Origin: Rhodococcus rhodnii
Lineage (GTDB): Bacteria > Actinomycetota > Actinomycetes > Mycobacteriales > Pseudonocardiaceae
NCBI GenBank assembly: GCA_000720375.1
Contig: JOAA01000013.1
Span: forward strand, 372,001-436,000
Length of the DNA: 64,000 bases
Direction: 5' to 3'
Shown here piece after piece: positions 32,153 to 40,700 of the stretch. The notes beneath the pieces are model-generated. The model made no database searches and had not been told where the DNA came from. It saw only the letters and a program-made list of their open reading frames with translations. The position numbers and the translations under genes were made by a program. Each line of letters begins with the position of its first letter. Position 1 is the first letter of the stretch.

Positions 32153-33139
32153 TCACCAGCGGGTGAGTCTGGCTTGGCAGTGCTCGACTATTTCTTCGAC
32201 GATCTGGGCGGCTGGCTGGGTTTCGCGCAGCAGGCCGGTTCCTTGGCCCGCGTACAGGGCCATGGCTTCGGTGTCGCCGGTGACGCCGGCGAGGGGTGCG
32301 AGGTCGGCGTAGCGTGGCACGTCCTGGCCGTCGAGCCAGGTGCCGACCACGTCGTTTTCCCCTGGTCGTTGGCCTGGTTCGGGGCGGCCGGCGGCTTGCC
32401 ATGCGCGGACGGTGCTGTTGCGCAGGGTGCGGTGTGGCGCGTTGGGCCAGCCTTTGTCGAAGACGATGCCGTGGGCGGTGTCGGTTTCGGCGGCGTTGAT
32501 CAGCGCGTCGCGGTAGGTGGGCCCGGTGGTGGCTTCGTCGGCGAGCAGGAACCGGGTGCCGATCCAGGCCGCGTCGGCGCCGAGGGCCAGCACCGCGGCG
32601 ACGCCTCGTCCGTCGGCGATGCCGCCTGCGGCCAGGACGGGCACGGGGGCGACGGCGTCGACCACGGCGGGCACGAGCGCCAGGGTCGACACTTCGCCGC
32701 GGACGTGCCCGCCTGCTTCCCAGCCTTGGGCGACGATGACATCGACGCCCGCGGTGACGGCGTCACGTGCTTCGGCGGCGGAGCCGACGGTGTGGATGTG
32801 GACGGCCCCGGCCTGGTGGATCATCTCGGTGTAGGGGGCGGGGTCGCCCCAGAACGTGGAGATGACGCGGACTCCGGCGGCCAGGCACTGCGCCACCCGG
32901 TCGTGCTGCGGCCATTCCAGTACCACGTTGATCCCGAACGGTTTGCTCGTCAGCCCCTGTGTCTTGGCCAGCCGCCGCTCGAGTTGATCGGGCCGGTCCC
33001 AGCTCACCGCCTGCACGCCCAGACCGCCGGCGTTGCTGACCGCGGCGGCGAGCGCGGGTCGGCTCGGGCCGCCGATGGGGGCCTGCACCACAGGGAAATC
33101 GATGCCGACGAGGTCGCAGAATGCCGTCCGCAGCGTCAT
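32153..33139 (-). CDS. Nitronate monooxygenase family FMN enzyme
   Basis: A 328-residue TIM-barrel flavoprotein of the NMO/2-nitropropane dioxygenase group. VVQAPIGGPSRPALAAAVSN is the conserved opening, DVIVAQGWEAGGHVRGE is the FMN phosphate and catalytic His region (G-G-H), and PVLAAGGIADGRGVAAVLAL with GADAAWIGTRFLLADEA completes the phosphate site. Members oxidise alkyl nitronates, including toxic propionate-3-nitronate. The ATG at 33139 is preferred over a TTG at 33148. The FtsX permease gene ends 20 bases upstream on the same strand. Confidence 0.92.
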   Translation of the reverse strand: MTLRTAFCDLVGIDFPVVQAPIGGPSRPALAAAVSNAGGLGVQAVSWDRPDQLERRLAKTQGLTSKPFGINVVLEWPQHDRVAQCLAAGVRVISTFWGDPAPYTEMIHQAGAVHIHTVGSAAEARDAVTAGVDVIVAQGWEAGGHVRGEVSTLALVPAVVDAVAPVPVLAAGGIADGRGVAAVLALGADAAWIGTRFLLADEATTGPTYRDALINAAETDTAHGIVFDKGWPNAPHRTLRNSTVRAWQAAGRPEPGQRPGENDVVGTWLDGQDVPRYADLAPLAGVTGDTEAMALYAGQGTGLLRETQPAAQIVEEIVEHCQARLTRW

Positions 33140-33158
33140 GGTCGGCAACGTATCCGAA

Positions 33159-34478
33159 TCAGTCGACGCGGACGGTCTCGATCGCGGGCCGGTTGGTGGC
33201 TCGGCGGGCGCTGACCACGCTGGTGACCAGCGTCAGTGCCGCGGCGGTCAGGACCACGGCGAGGTAGATCGTGATCGTCGTGTCCGGCAGAACAGAGTTG
33301 GTTTTCACGACGCTGTACGGGATCACGGTCGCGGTGGCGGCGAGCGTGCCGAACAGGACACCGGTGCCGGCCAGGACACTGGCTTCGGCACCGACCATGC
33401 CCAGCACTTGCGGCCGGGTCGAGCCGGCCAGGCGGAACTGACCGAACTCGCGGCGCCGGTATAGGGTGGCGGCCACGACGGTGTTGATCAGCATGACCGC
33501 GGCGAACAGGGTGACCATGCCGACCACGACATAGTTGAGGGTCTCGATGGTGGGCGCGACGTGGGCGGGCATGCGCGTGCCGGACTCGTTTTCGATGCGT
33601 TGCATGTAGAGCGTGCCGGTGGCCAGGCCGGTGAACAGGATGATCGGCGCCAGCGCGGTGGCCATCTGGTGGGTGTGGCCGCGCAGGTTCAGCACGGTCA
33701 GGTACCCGCGGACGCCACGCAGTGGGCTCAGCAGGGTGGCGATCGCGGTGATGATCGGCGGGCTGAGCAGGGCGAGACCGATCGCGCAGAGGATGGCGCC
33801 CTGGCCGCTGAAGGCCATGATGGCCGGTTCGGTGCCGTCGAACACGACCATGACCACGGTGCCGCTGCTGATTCCGGCGACCAGTACTGCCGCACCGGCG
33901 ATGAGACGCGCCCGGCTGCGGCCCCGTTGCCGAGCGGTGGTGGCACGGCGTGCGGCGAGCAGGGCCGCGAGCACCGCGGAGGCGAGGGTGACGCCGAGGC
34001 CGATTCCGATCGCGATCGGGCCGAACGCGGCCGGGAGTTCGGCGGGCACTTGGCGGGCGTCTTTGAGCAGGTCGACGAGTACGTGGCTGGTCAGCCTGGA
34101 CGGCACCAGCGCGATGAGCACGGCGATGAGCGCGAGGGTCACCGATTCGATCAGGACCAGGCGGCGGATCTGGGCCGGGGTGGCACCGACGGTCCGCAGC
34201 AGCGCCATTTCCGTGCTGCGCTGCCGGACCTGCAGCGTCAGGGTGGACGCGGCGGCGAAGGTCACGATGACCAGGCCCCAGCCGCCGACGACGCTGGCCA
34301 TGATGGTCAAGGTCTCGGCCGTCTGTGCGTCGGCGTCGGCGCTGGTGTCCAGCAGCGCCGCGAAAGTCATCAGGATGATCGCGCCGAGCGTGAGCGTCAG
34401 CAGGCTGGCGACGAAACTCCCTGCGCGGTAACGGATCGAGCGTACTGCGAGCCGGAACATGGCACCCCCATCGGTCAT
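33159..34478 (-). CDS. FtsX-like ABC transporter permease without an adjacent ATPase
   Basis: A 439-residue permease. It has an N-terminal helix (SFVASLLTLTLGAIILMTF) and two groups of three helices. Each group carries the FtsX-domain signature: RQRSTEMALLRTVGATPAQI in the first and RRREFGQFRLAGSTRPQVLG in the second. Such proteins normally pair with a MacB/LolD-type ATPase and act in lipoprotein transport, peptide resistance or signalling. No such ATPase gene is adjacent, so it either uses one encoded elsewhere or has lost its partner. It is divergent from the TetR gene at 34576. An in-frame ATG at 34460 is an alternative start. Confidence 0.88.
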   Translation of the reverse strand: MTDGGAMFRLAVRSIRYRAGSFVASLLTLTLGAIILMTFAALLDTSADADAQTAETLTIMASVVGGWGLVIVTFAAASTLTLQVRQRSTEMALLRTVGATPAQIRRLVLIESVTLALIAVLIALVPSRLTSHVLVDLLKDARQVPAELPAAFGPIAIGIGLGVTLASAVLAALLAARRATTARQRGRSRARLIAGAAVLVAGISSGTVVMVVFDGTEPAIMAFSGQGAILCAIGLALLSPPIITAIATLLSPLRGVRGYLTVLNLRGHTHQMATALAPIILFTGLATGTLYMQRIENESGTRMPAHVAPTIETLNYVVVGMVTLFAAVMLINTVVAATLYRRREFGQFRLAGSTRPQVLGMVGAEASVLAGTGVLFGTLAATATVIPYSVVKTNSVLPDTTITIYLAVVLTAAALTLVTSVVSARRATNRPAIETVRVD

Positions 34479-34575
34479 GGGGTGACGCTAGTGACGCCGG
34501 CCGCGCGGGCACGATGGGTGCATCTCCCCCATGTTCGGTGGGCTCAAGTCCACCTCTACCCGTCAGAATGTGGAA

Positions 34576-35142
34576 ATGGTGGACACGAGGCCGATGCGAG
34601 CCGACGCGCGCCGCAACTATGAGCGGCTGCTGGACGCGGCGAAGGCGGCGTTCGCCGAGCACGGCACCGACGCGCCGCTTGATGACATCGCCAAACGGGC
34701 CGGGGTCGGGTCCGGCACGCTCTACCGGCACTTCCCCACCCGTCTGGACCTGGTCGAGGCGGTGTTCCGGGTGCAGATGGAGCGGTTGATCGCCCGGACG
34801 AACGACCTGCTCGACGAGCCGGACGCGGGCCAGGCGCTGCAGGTGTTCCTGCGGCGGGTGGTCACGCATTCCAACACCTACCGCGGCCTGGCCAGTGCGT
34901 TGATGAGCGCGTTGCGGTCGGGCGGGTCGGAGTTGGCGCAGCGTTGCCACACGATGGTGTACGAGGCGGCGGGTCAGGTGCTGGATCGGGCCAAGGCGGC
35001 CGGTGCGGTGCGCGCGGATGTCGACGTGCTGGATCTGTTGAAGCTGGTCAACGGGGTCGCGCTGGCCAGTGAGCAGGACCCGGACGACACGCAGCTGCCC
35101 GATCGGCTGCTGGCGATGGTGACCAGGGGCTTGCGTCCCTAA
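34576..35142 (+). CDS. TetR/AcrR family regulator
   Basis: About 188 residues. The N-terminal half is a textbook TetR domain (RLLDAAKAAFAEHGTDAPLD, DIAKRAGVGSGTLYRHFPTR, LDLVEAVFRVQMERL). The second half is an SbtR-like helical domain with VNGVALASEQDPDD near the end. The ATG at 34576 gives the normal arm; an in-frame ATG at 34531 would add 15 residues. It is divergent from the FtsX permease gene, which it may control, and only 10 bases separate its stop from the recombinase gene, so those two may be co-transcribed. Confidence 0.9.
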   Translation: MVDTRPMRADARRNYERLLDAAKAAFAEHGTDAPLDDIAKRAGVGSGTLYRHFPTRLDLVEAVFRVQMERLIARTNDLLDEPDAGQALQVFLRRVVTHSNTYRGLASALMSALRSGGSELAQRCHTMVYEAAGQVLDRAKAAGAVRADVDVLDLLKLVNGVALASEQDPDDTQLPDRLLAMVTRGLRP

Positions 35143-35152
35143 GATCAACAGG

Positions 35153-36256
35153 GTGTCAGGCGAACTGATCCGGCCGGTGCCCCGCCTCGTCGAGCCGACA
35201 GGGCCGACGCAGCCGGGTGCGTTGCGGGCGGTGCTGGTGCAGGCGGTGGAGTGCTTGCCCGCCTTGCCGCCGGTGGACCCGAATGACCGGTACGGGATCA
35301 GGGCGTTGACGGTGTTGTGGTTGGAGGCGGACAAGACCGAGCACACGCGCCGGGCGTATTTCGCTGATCTGGCGGCGTGGCTGGAGTGGTGCCGCCGCAC
35401 CGGGCTGGACCCCCTGCAGGCGCGGCGGGCGGATGTGGACGCGTGGAAGGCCACGATCACCGTGACCGGCAAGGACGGCGTGCCCAAGAAGGCATCGTCG
35501 TCCACTGTGGCCCGTCGGCTGGCGGCGATTTCCAGTTGGTACCAGTACCTTGAGGACAACGACGTGGCGGACCGCAACCCGGTGTCGGCGGTGAAACGGC
35601 CCAAAGTGGACCGTCAGTCGCCGTTCCCGGCGTTGGCCGAGGCGGAGACCGCGGCGCTGCTGGATCACATGACCCGCCGCGCGCAGCGCATCGGCAGCGA
35701 GGCGGCGTATCGGGACGCGGCCCTGGTGTCGCTGATGTTCCACACCGGACTGCGGGTATCCGGTGTGACCAGCGCGCGGGTGGAGGACCTCGCGGTGGAC
35801 CGTGGGCATCGGATCCTGTGGTACACCAAGAAAGGACAGACCCGCGACTTCGTTCCGCTCGCGCCGCCGGTGCTGGCCGCGTTGGACGCCTATCTCGCCG
35901 TGCGGGCCACGCGGGAAGGCACCCCGGCGGGGCCGTTGCTGGTGACGACGCCGCATCCGCGTGATCCGAGCAAGGCCGGTGGGCGGCCGTTGACGCAACG
36001 GGACGTGTGGCTGGCGCTGCGCCGGTATGCCAAGCAGGCCGGGCTCGCCGCCGCGGACAGCATCACCCCGCACACGTCCCGGCGCACGGTGGCCACGACC
36101 CTGCTGGCCAACGGCGTACCGATCGAGAAGGTGCAGGACTTGTTGTCCCACAACGACATCCGCATCACCCGCGGCTACGACGCGGCCCGGCACAAGCTGG
36201 ATTCCTCGCCGGTGTACACGCTGGCGTCGGTGCTCAGCCGCCACCAGCGGGACTAG
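35153..36256 (+). CDS. Tyrosine recombinase (phage integrase family)
   Basis: A 367-residue recombinase. Residues of about 55-150 form the SAM-like core-binding domain (HTRRAYFADLAAWLEWCRRT). The catalytic domain has TGLRVSGVTSARVEDL with the first Arg, YTKKGQTRDFVPL with the Lys, HTSRRTVATTLL with His-x-x-Arg, LSHNDIRITRGYD with the second His and the nucleophile Tyr, so the active site is complete. No excisionase, attachment site, tRNA or phage gene is adjacent, so it could be a solitary resident recombinase or the relic of an integrated element. The last 4 bases overlap the convergent methyltransferase gene. Confidence 0.93.
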   Translation: MSGELIRPVPRLVEPTGPTQPGALRAVLVQAVECLPALPPVDPNDRYGIRALTVLWLEADKTEHTRRAYFADLAAWLEWCRRTGLDPLQARRADVDAWKATITVTGKDGVPKKASSSTVARRLAAISSWYQYLEDNDVADRNPVSAVKRPKVDRQSPFPALAEAETAALLDHMTRRAQRIGSEAAYRDAALVSLMFHTGLRVSGVTSARVEDLAVDRGHRILWYTKKGQTRDFVPLAPPVLAALDAYLAVRATREGTPAGPLLVTTPHPRDPSKAGGRPLTQRDVWLALRRYAKQAGLAAADSITPHTSRRTVATTLLANGVPIEKVQDLLSHNDIRITRGYDAARHKLDSSPVYTLASVLSRHQRD

Positions 36257-36891
36257 CGCGGCCGCCACACGGTGGTGGTTTTGACCTCCGCGTCTTCCAG
36301 GGCTTTGGGCACCGGGACCTCGTACTGGGCGACTTGGGCGAACTGCTCGCGCGGCAGGTGCTTGCGGCCGGGGTCGCCGACCAGCACGGTCACGTCGCGG
36401 GCTTGCAGGCGGCGGATGAACGGCATCATCCGCGAGGTGACGGCCGTGTCGTAGAAGATGTCCCCGGCAAGGACCACATCGAATCCCTCGGCGTCGCCGT
36501 CGACCATGTCACCGAACTCGGTCTGCACGGTCAGGCCGTTGGCCTCGGCGTTCAACACGATCGCGTCGATGGCGAACTGGTCGATCTCGTTGGCCACAAC
36601 CCGGCTGGCCCCGGCTTTGGCGGCGGCCAGCGCGACCACCCCGCATCCGGCGGCCAGGTCGAGCACGCTGCGGCCGGCCACGAGCGACGGGTTGTCCAGC
36701 ACATACCGCGCGAGCGCCTGGCCACCGGCCCACGCGAACGCCCAGAACGGCGGCGCCAGGCCCTTCTCGCCGACTTCCGCCTCCACCCGCTCCCACAGGT
36801 CGAACGCGTCCTCGGCCAGGTAGAGCTGGATTTCCGGGACGTGCGGCGCGACACCCAGACGCGTGTGGGCGCGGACAAAAGCGGCGGTCAT
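36253..36891 (-). CDS. Class I SAM-dependent methyltransferase (ETF-beta/nicotinamide-type)
   Basis: A 212-residue methyltransferase. Motif I is VLDLAAGCGVVALAAAKAGA near residue 76, motif II region ASRVVANEIDQFAIDAIVLN, and DVVLAGDIFYDTAVTSRMMP carries the post-motif GD-x-F-Y-D characteristic of the lysine-methyltransferase-like METTL20/PrmA branch. The N-terminal LAPPFWAFAWAGGQALARYV is also typical. Substrates in this branch are often protein lysines. It is divergent from a second methyltransferase gene starting at 36936, with only 44 bases between the starts. Confidence 0.9.
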   Translation of the reverse strand: MTAAFVRAHTRLGVAPHVPEIQLYLAEDAFDLWERVEAEVGEKGLAPPFWAFAWAGGQALARYVLDNPSLVAGRSVLDLAAGCGVVALAAAKAGASRVVANEIDQFAIDAIVLNAEANGLTVQTEFGDMVDGDAEGFDVVLAGDIFYDTAVTSRMMPFIRRLQARDVTVLVGDPGRKHLPREQFAQVAQYEVPVPKALEDAEVKTTTVWRPR

Positions 36892-36935
36892 CCGGTCATG
36901 GTCCTACAGCGCCTGTGGTGTGCCACGATGAGGTC

Positions 36936-37586
36936 GTGTCTGATCCCTTCGGCGGTCGGCAGCCGACCAGCCACGAGCGGATGACAGGGCTGCCCTGGGA
37001 CGCGTCCTATCACGACGGCCCCGCGCCCTGGGACATCGGCGGCCCGCAGCCGGCGGTCATCCGCGTGGCGGCCGAAGGCGGCTTCACCGGGCCGGTGCTC
37101 GACGCGGGCTGCGGGTCGGGCGAGAACGCCCTGCACATCGCCGAGCAGGGATTGCCGGTTGTGGGATTCGACGTGGCCGAGACGGCCTTGGCGCGCGCCC
37201 GGGCCTCAGCGGCGGAGCGCGGGCTGGACGTGGAGTTCGTGGTGGCGGACGCGTTGCGGCTGGAGGGCCTCGGGCGACGGTTCGCGACGGTGTTGGATTG
37301 CGGGCTGTTCCATACCTTCGCCAGCGACGAGCGGCCGGGATACGTGGCGAGCCTGGCGTCGGTGACCGAGCCGGGCGCGCGGCTGTATGTGTTGTGTTTC
37401 AGCGACGACGGGCCCGATACCGGCCCGCATCCGGTCAGCCAGGACGAACTACGAGCGTCGTTCACCCCGGCCACGGGCTGGGACATCGTCGCGCTGGATG
37501 CCGACCGGGTGCACACGAGGTTCCACGGCGACCGTGGCGCTCCGGCCTGGTTCGTGACCGTCGACCGCAGTGCCAAGCGGGCCTGA
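36936..37586 (+). CDS. Class I SAM-dependent methyltransferase
   Basis: About 216 residues. The segment DGPAPWDIGGPQPAVIRVAA is typical of thiopurine- and TehB-like methyltransferases. Motif I is PVLDAGCGSGENALHIAEQG, followed by VVGFDVAETALARARA and FATVLDCGLFHTF. The C-terminal PASR-free sheet (ARLYVLCFSDDGPDTGPHPV) completes the fold. The substrate is unknown; related proteins methylate small thiols, metalloid ions or natural products. The GTG at 36936 follows a GAGG box. It is divergent from the lysine-methyltransferase-like gene. Confidence 0.88.
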   Translation: MSDPFGGRQPTSHERMTGLPWDASYHDGPAPWDIGGPQPAVIRVAAEGGFTGPVLDAGCGSGENALHIAEQGLPVVGFDVAETALARARASAAERGLDVEFVVADALRLEGLGRRFATVLDCGLFHTFASDERPGYVASLASVTEPGARLYVLCFSDDGPDTGPHPVSQDELRASFTPATGWDIVALDADRVHTRFHGDRGAPAWFVTVDRSAKRA

Positions 37587-37663
37587 CAACGCGCCCCGCC
37601 GGTCGTTGTAGGCCAGGTGGCGCAGTGTGTGTCGAGTCTGAAGACAGGTCGATGGCTACGTCT

Positions 37664-37677
37664 TGACATCGATGTCA
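37664..37677. promoter_or_regulatory. Perfect palindrome over a -35-like element before GH92
   Basis: TGACATCGATGTCA is a perfect 14-base palindrome with a central CG, as in many LacI-family operators. It overlaps a TTGACA hexamer (37663-37668) and lies 65 bases before the GH92 start, so sugar-responsive repression is plausible. Confidence 0.5.
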
Positions 37678-37742
37678 CGCTGAGTTGTCCTGTGGCGCGA
37701 CCCGGCGCAGGGTCGTAGTTTCCTCGACGCGGAGGCGAGCTC

Positions 37743-40700
37743 ATGGGGCACCGGCGGACCGGCTGGCCAAGACCATCGATCAGACGACTGGCGGCCGGCG
37801 CCGTCGGCGTGACACTGTTGACGACCATGCTGGCGGACCCAGCCGCCGCCCAGCCGGGCGGCCCGACGGACTTCTCCTCCTCCTTCGAAGCCGGTGACCC
37901 GCAGCCGACGTGGACCGACACCGCCGAGACCGACCCGGCAGGCAATCCCAAGGCCGCGGGCGTCAACTCCGACGACCCGACACGCATCCCCGGTGACATC
38001 ACCGACAAGGTCATCGAGGTCACCGCCAACGGCGAGAACTCCGGCTCCAACGAGGTCAAGGAGAACCTGGTCGACCACGACCCGCTGACCAAGTGGCTGG
38101 TGTTCGAACCGACCGGATGGGTGCAGTTCAAGTTCGCCGAGCCGGTCGACGTCGTGCGGTACGCGATGACGTCGGCCAACGACTTCCCCGGGCGTGACCC
38201 GAAGGACTGGACCCTCAAGGGCTCCGCCGACGGCCAGTCGTGGACCACAGTGGACGCCCAGACCGGGCAGACGTTCGACAAACGGTTCCAGACCAAGGAA
38301 TACAAGCACGGCGGCGGCGCGAAGTACCTGTACTACCGGTTCGATTTCACGGCCAACAACGGCGAGGAGATCCTGCAGCTGGCCGAGATCCAGTTCTCCG
38401 CGACCACGCCGCAGGCCGAGTCCCGCATCCTGGTCGTGCCGAACATGAGCACGGTGGTGGGTGACGGCCCGACGAGTGCGTTCACCGCGAAGCCGAAGGT
38501 CGGGTTCACCGGGCGCAAGGCGTTCCGGTACGTCGGTACGCACCTCGCGGCGGGGCGTGCGTACTCGTACAACAAGGTGTTCGACGTCAACGTTGTCGTC
38601 ACCCCGAGCAGCAGGCTGTCGTACCTGATCTTCCCCGAGTTCCTGCTCGACGACCTGAACTACCCGTCCACGCACGCCGCGATCGACCTGGCGTTCACCG
38701 ACGGCACCTATCTCAGCGATCTCAAGGCCGTCGACCAGCACGGCAATCCGCTGACCCCGCAGGGCCAGGCCGCGTCGCGCACGCTGTACACGCAGCAGTG
38801 GAACAACATCGTCTCCGAGATCGGCAAGGTCGCCGCGGGCAAGACCGTGGACCGGATCCTGCTGGCCTACGACAACCCCAAGGGCCCCACCGGGTTCAAG
38901 GGCTGGGTGGACGACATCAAGATCGTCGGCGCGCCGCAGGCACCGAACCACGCCCGCCCGTCGGACTATGTGCTGACCACTCGCGGCACCAACGCCACCA
39001 GCGGTTTCTCCCGTGGCAACAACTTCCCGGCGACCGCGGTGCCGCACGGGTTCAACTTCTGGACCCCGATGACCAACGCGGGCTCCACGAGCTGGCTGTA
39101 CGACTACGCCCGCGCCAACAACGCCGACAACCTGCCGACCCTGCAGGCGTTCACGGCCAGCCACGAACCCAGCCCGTGGATGGGTGACCGGCAGACCTTC
39201 CAGGTCATGCCGTCCACAGCGGACGGAACACCGGACGCCGGCCGCACCGCGCGGGCAATGGCCTTCAAGCACAGCAACGAGATCGCCAAGGCGCACTACT
39301 ACAGCGTGCGGTTCGACAACGGCGTCAAGACCGAGATCGCGCCGACGGATCACGCCGCGGTGTTCCGGTTCGGCTTTCCCGGCGCGGCGAATCTGATCCT
39401 GGACAACGTCAACAACAACGGCGGGCTCACGCTCGACCCGGCGAACCGGACCATCTCCGGGTTCTCGGATGTCCGCAGTGGACTCTCGGCGGGTGCGGGC
39501 AGGCTGTTCGTGTACGCCACGTTCGACAAACCGGTGACCGCCAGCGGCATGCTGCCCGGCGGTGGCGGCGCGAACGTCACCGGGTACCTGAAGTTCGACA
39601 CCGGCGCGGACAAGACCGTCACGATGCGCATCGCGACCTCGCTGCTGGGTGTCGAGCAGGCACGCAAGAACCTCGAGCAGGAGATCTCCCCGGCCGACAC
39701 CGTGGAGACCGTCAGCGCCCGCGCCCAGGCCGCGTGGGACGCCAAGCTGAAGATCATCGAGGTCGAAGGCGCGACCGAGGACCAGCTGATCACGCTGTAC
39801 TCCAACCTCTACCGGCTGTTCCTGTACCCGAACTCCGGGTTCGAGAACACCGGCACCCCGCAGGCGCCGAAGTACAAGTACGCCAGCGCGTTCGTGCCGA
39901 ACGTCGGCGAGAACACCCCCACCAAGACCGGCGCCAAGGTCGTGGACGGCAAGGTCTACGTCAACAACGGGTTCTGGGACACCTACCGCACGACCTGGCC
40001 CGCGTACGCGTTGCTGACGCCCACGCAGGCCGGTGAGATGGTCGACGGGTTCGTCCAGCAGTACCGCGACGGCGGCTGGATCTCCCGCTGGTCCTCCCCC
40101 GGGTATGCCAACCTGATGACCGGCACCAGCTCGGACGTGTCCTTCGCGGACGCCTACCTCAAGGGCATCAGCAACTTCGACGTCCGGGGCGCCTACGACG
40201 CCGCGATCCGCAACGCCACGGTCACCCCGCCCAACCAGAGCGTGGGCCGCAAGGGCATCGACAAGTCGATCTTCCTCGGCTACACCCCGACATCCACCGG
40301 CGAAGGCATGTCGTGGGCGCTGGAGGGCTACATCAACGACTTCGGCATCGCCAAGATGGCACAGGCGTTGGCGGACAAGGCCGCGCCGGGCGACCCGCGT
40401 AAGAAGGAGTATCTGGAGAACGCGGAGTATTTCCGCAACCGGGCGCAGAACTACGTGACCATGTTCGACCCGGCGATCGGGTTCTTCCAGGGCAAGACCG
40501 AAGACGGCAAGTGGCGTACCACGCCGGAAACCTACGACCCCCGCGAATGGGGTTACGACTACACCGAGACCAACGGCTGGAACATGGCCTTCACCGTGCC
40601 GCACGACGGACAAGGCCTGGCCAACCTCTACGGCGGCCGCGACAAACTCGCCGCCAAGCTCGACAAGTTCTTCTCCGAACCGGAAACCGCACGGTTCCCC

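Noticed and set aside
35153..36256. A prophage or integrative element around the recombinase
   Set aside because: Neighbouring genes are ordinary chromosomal types; no structural, replication or transfer genes and no attachment repeats are visible.
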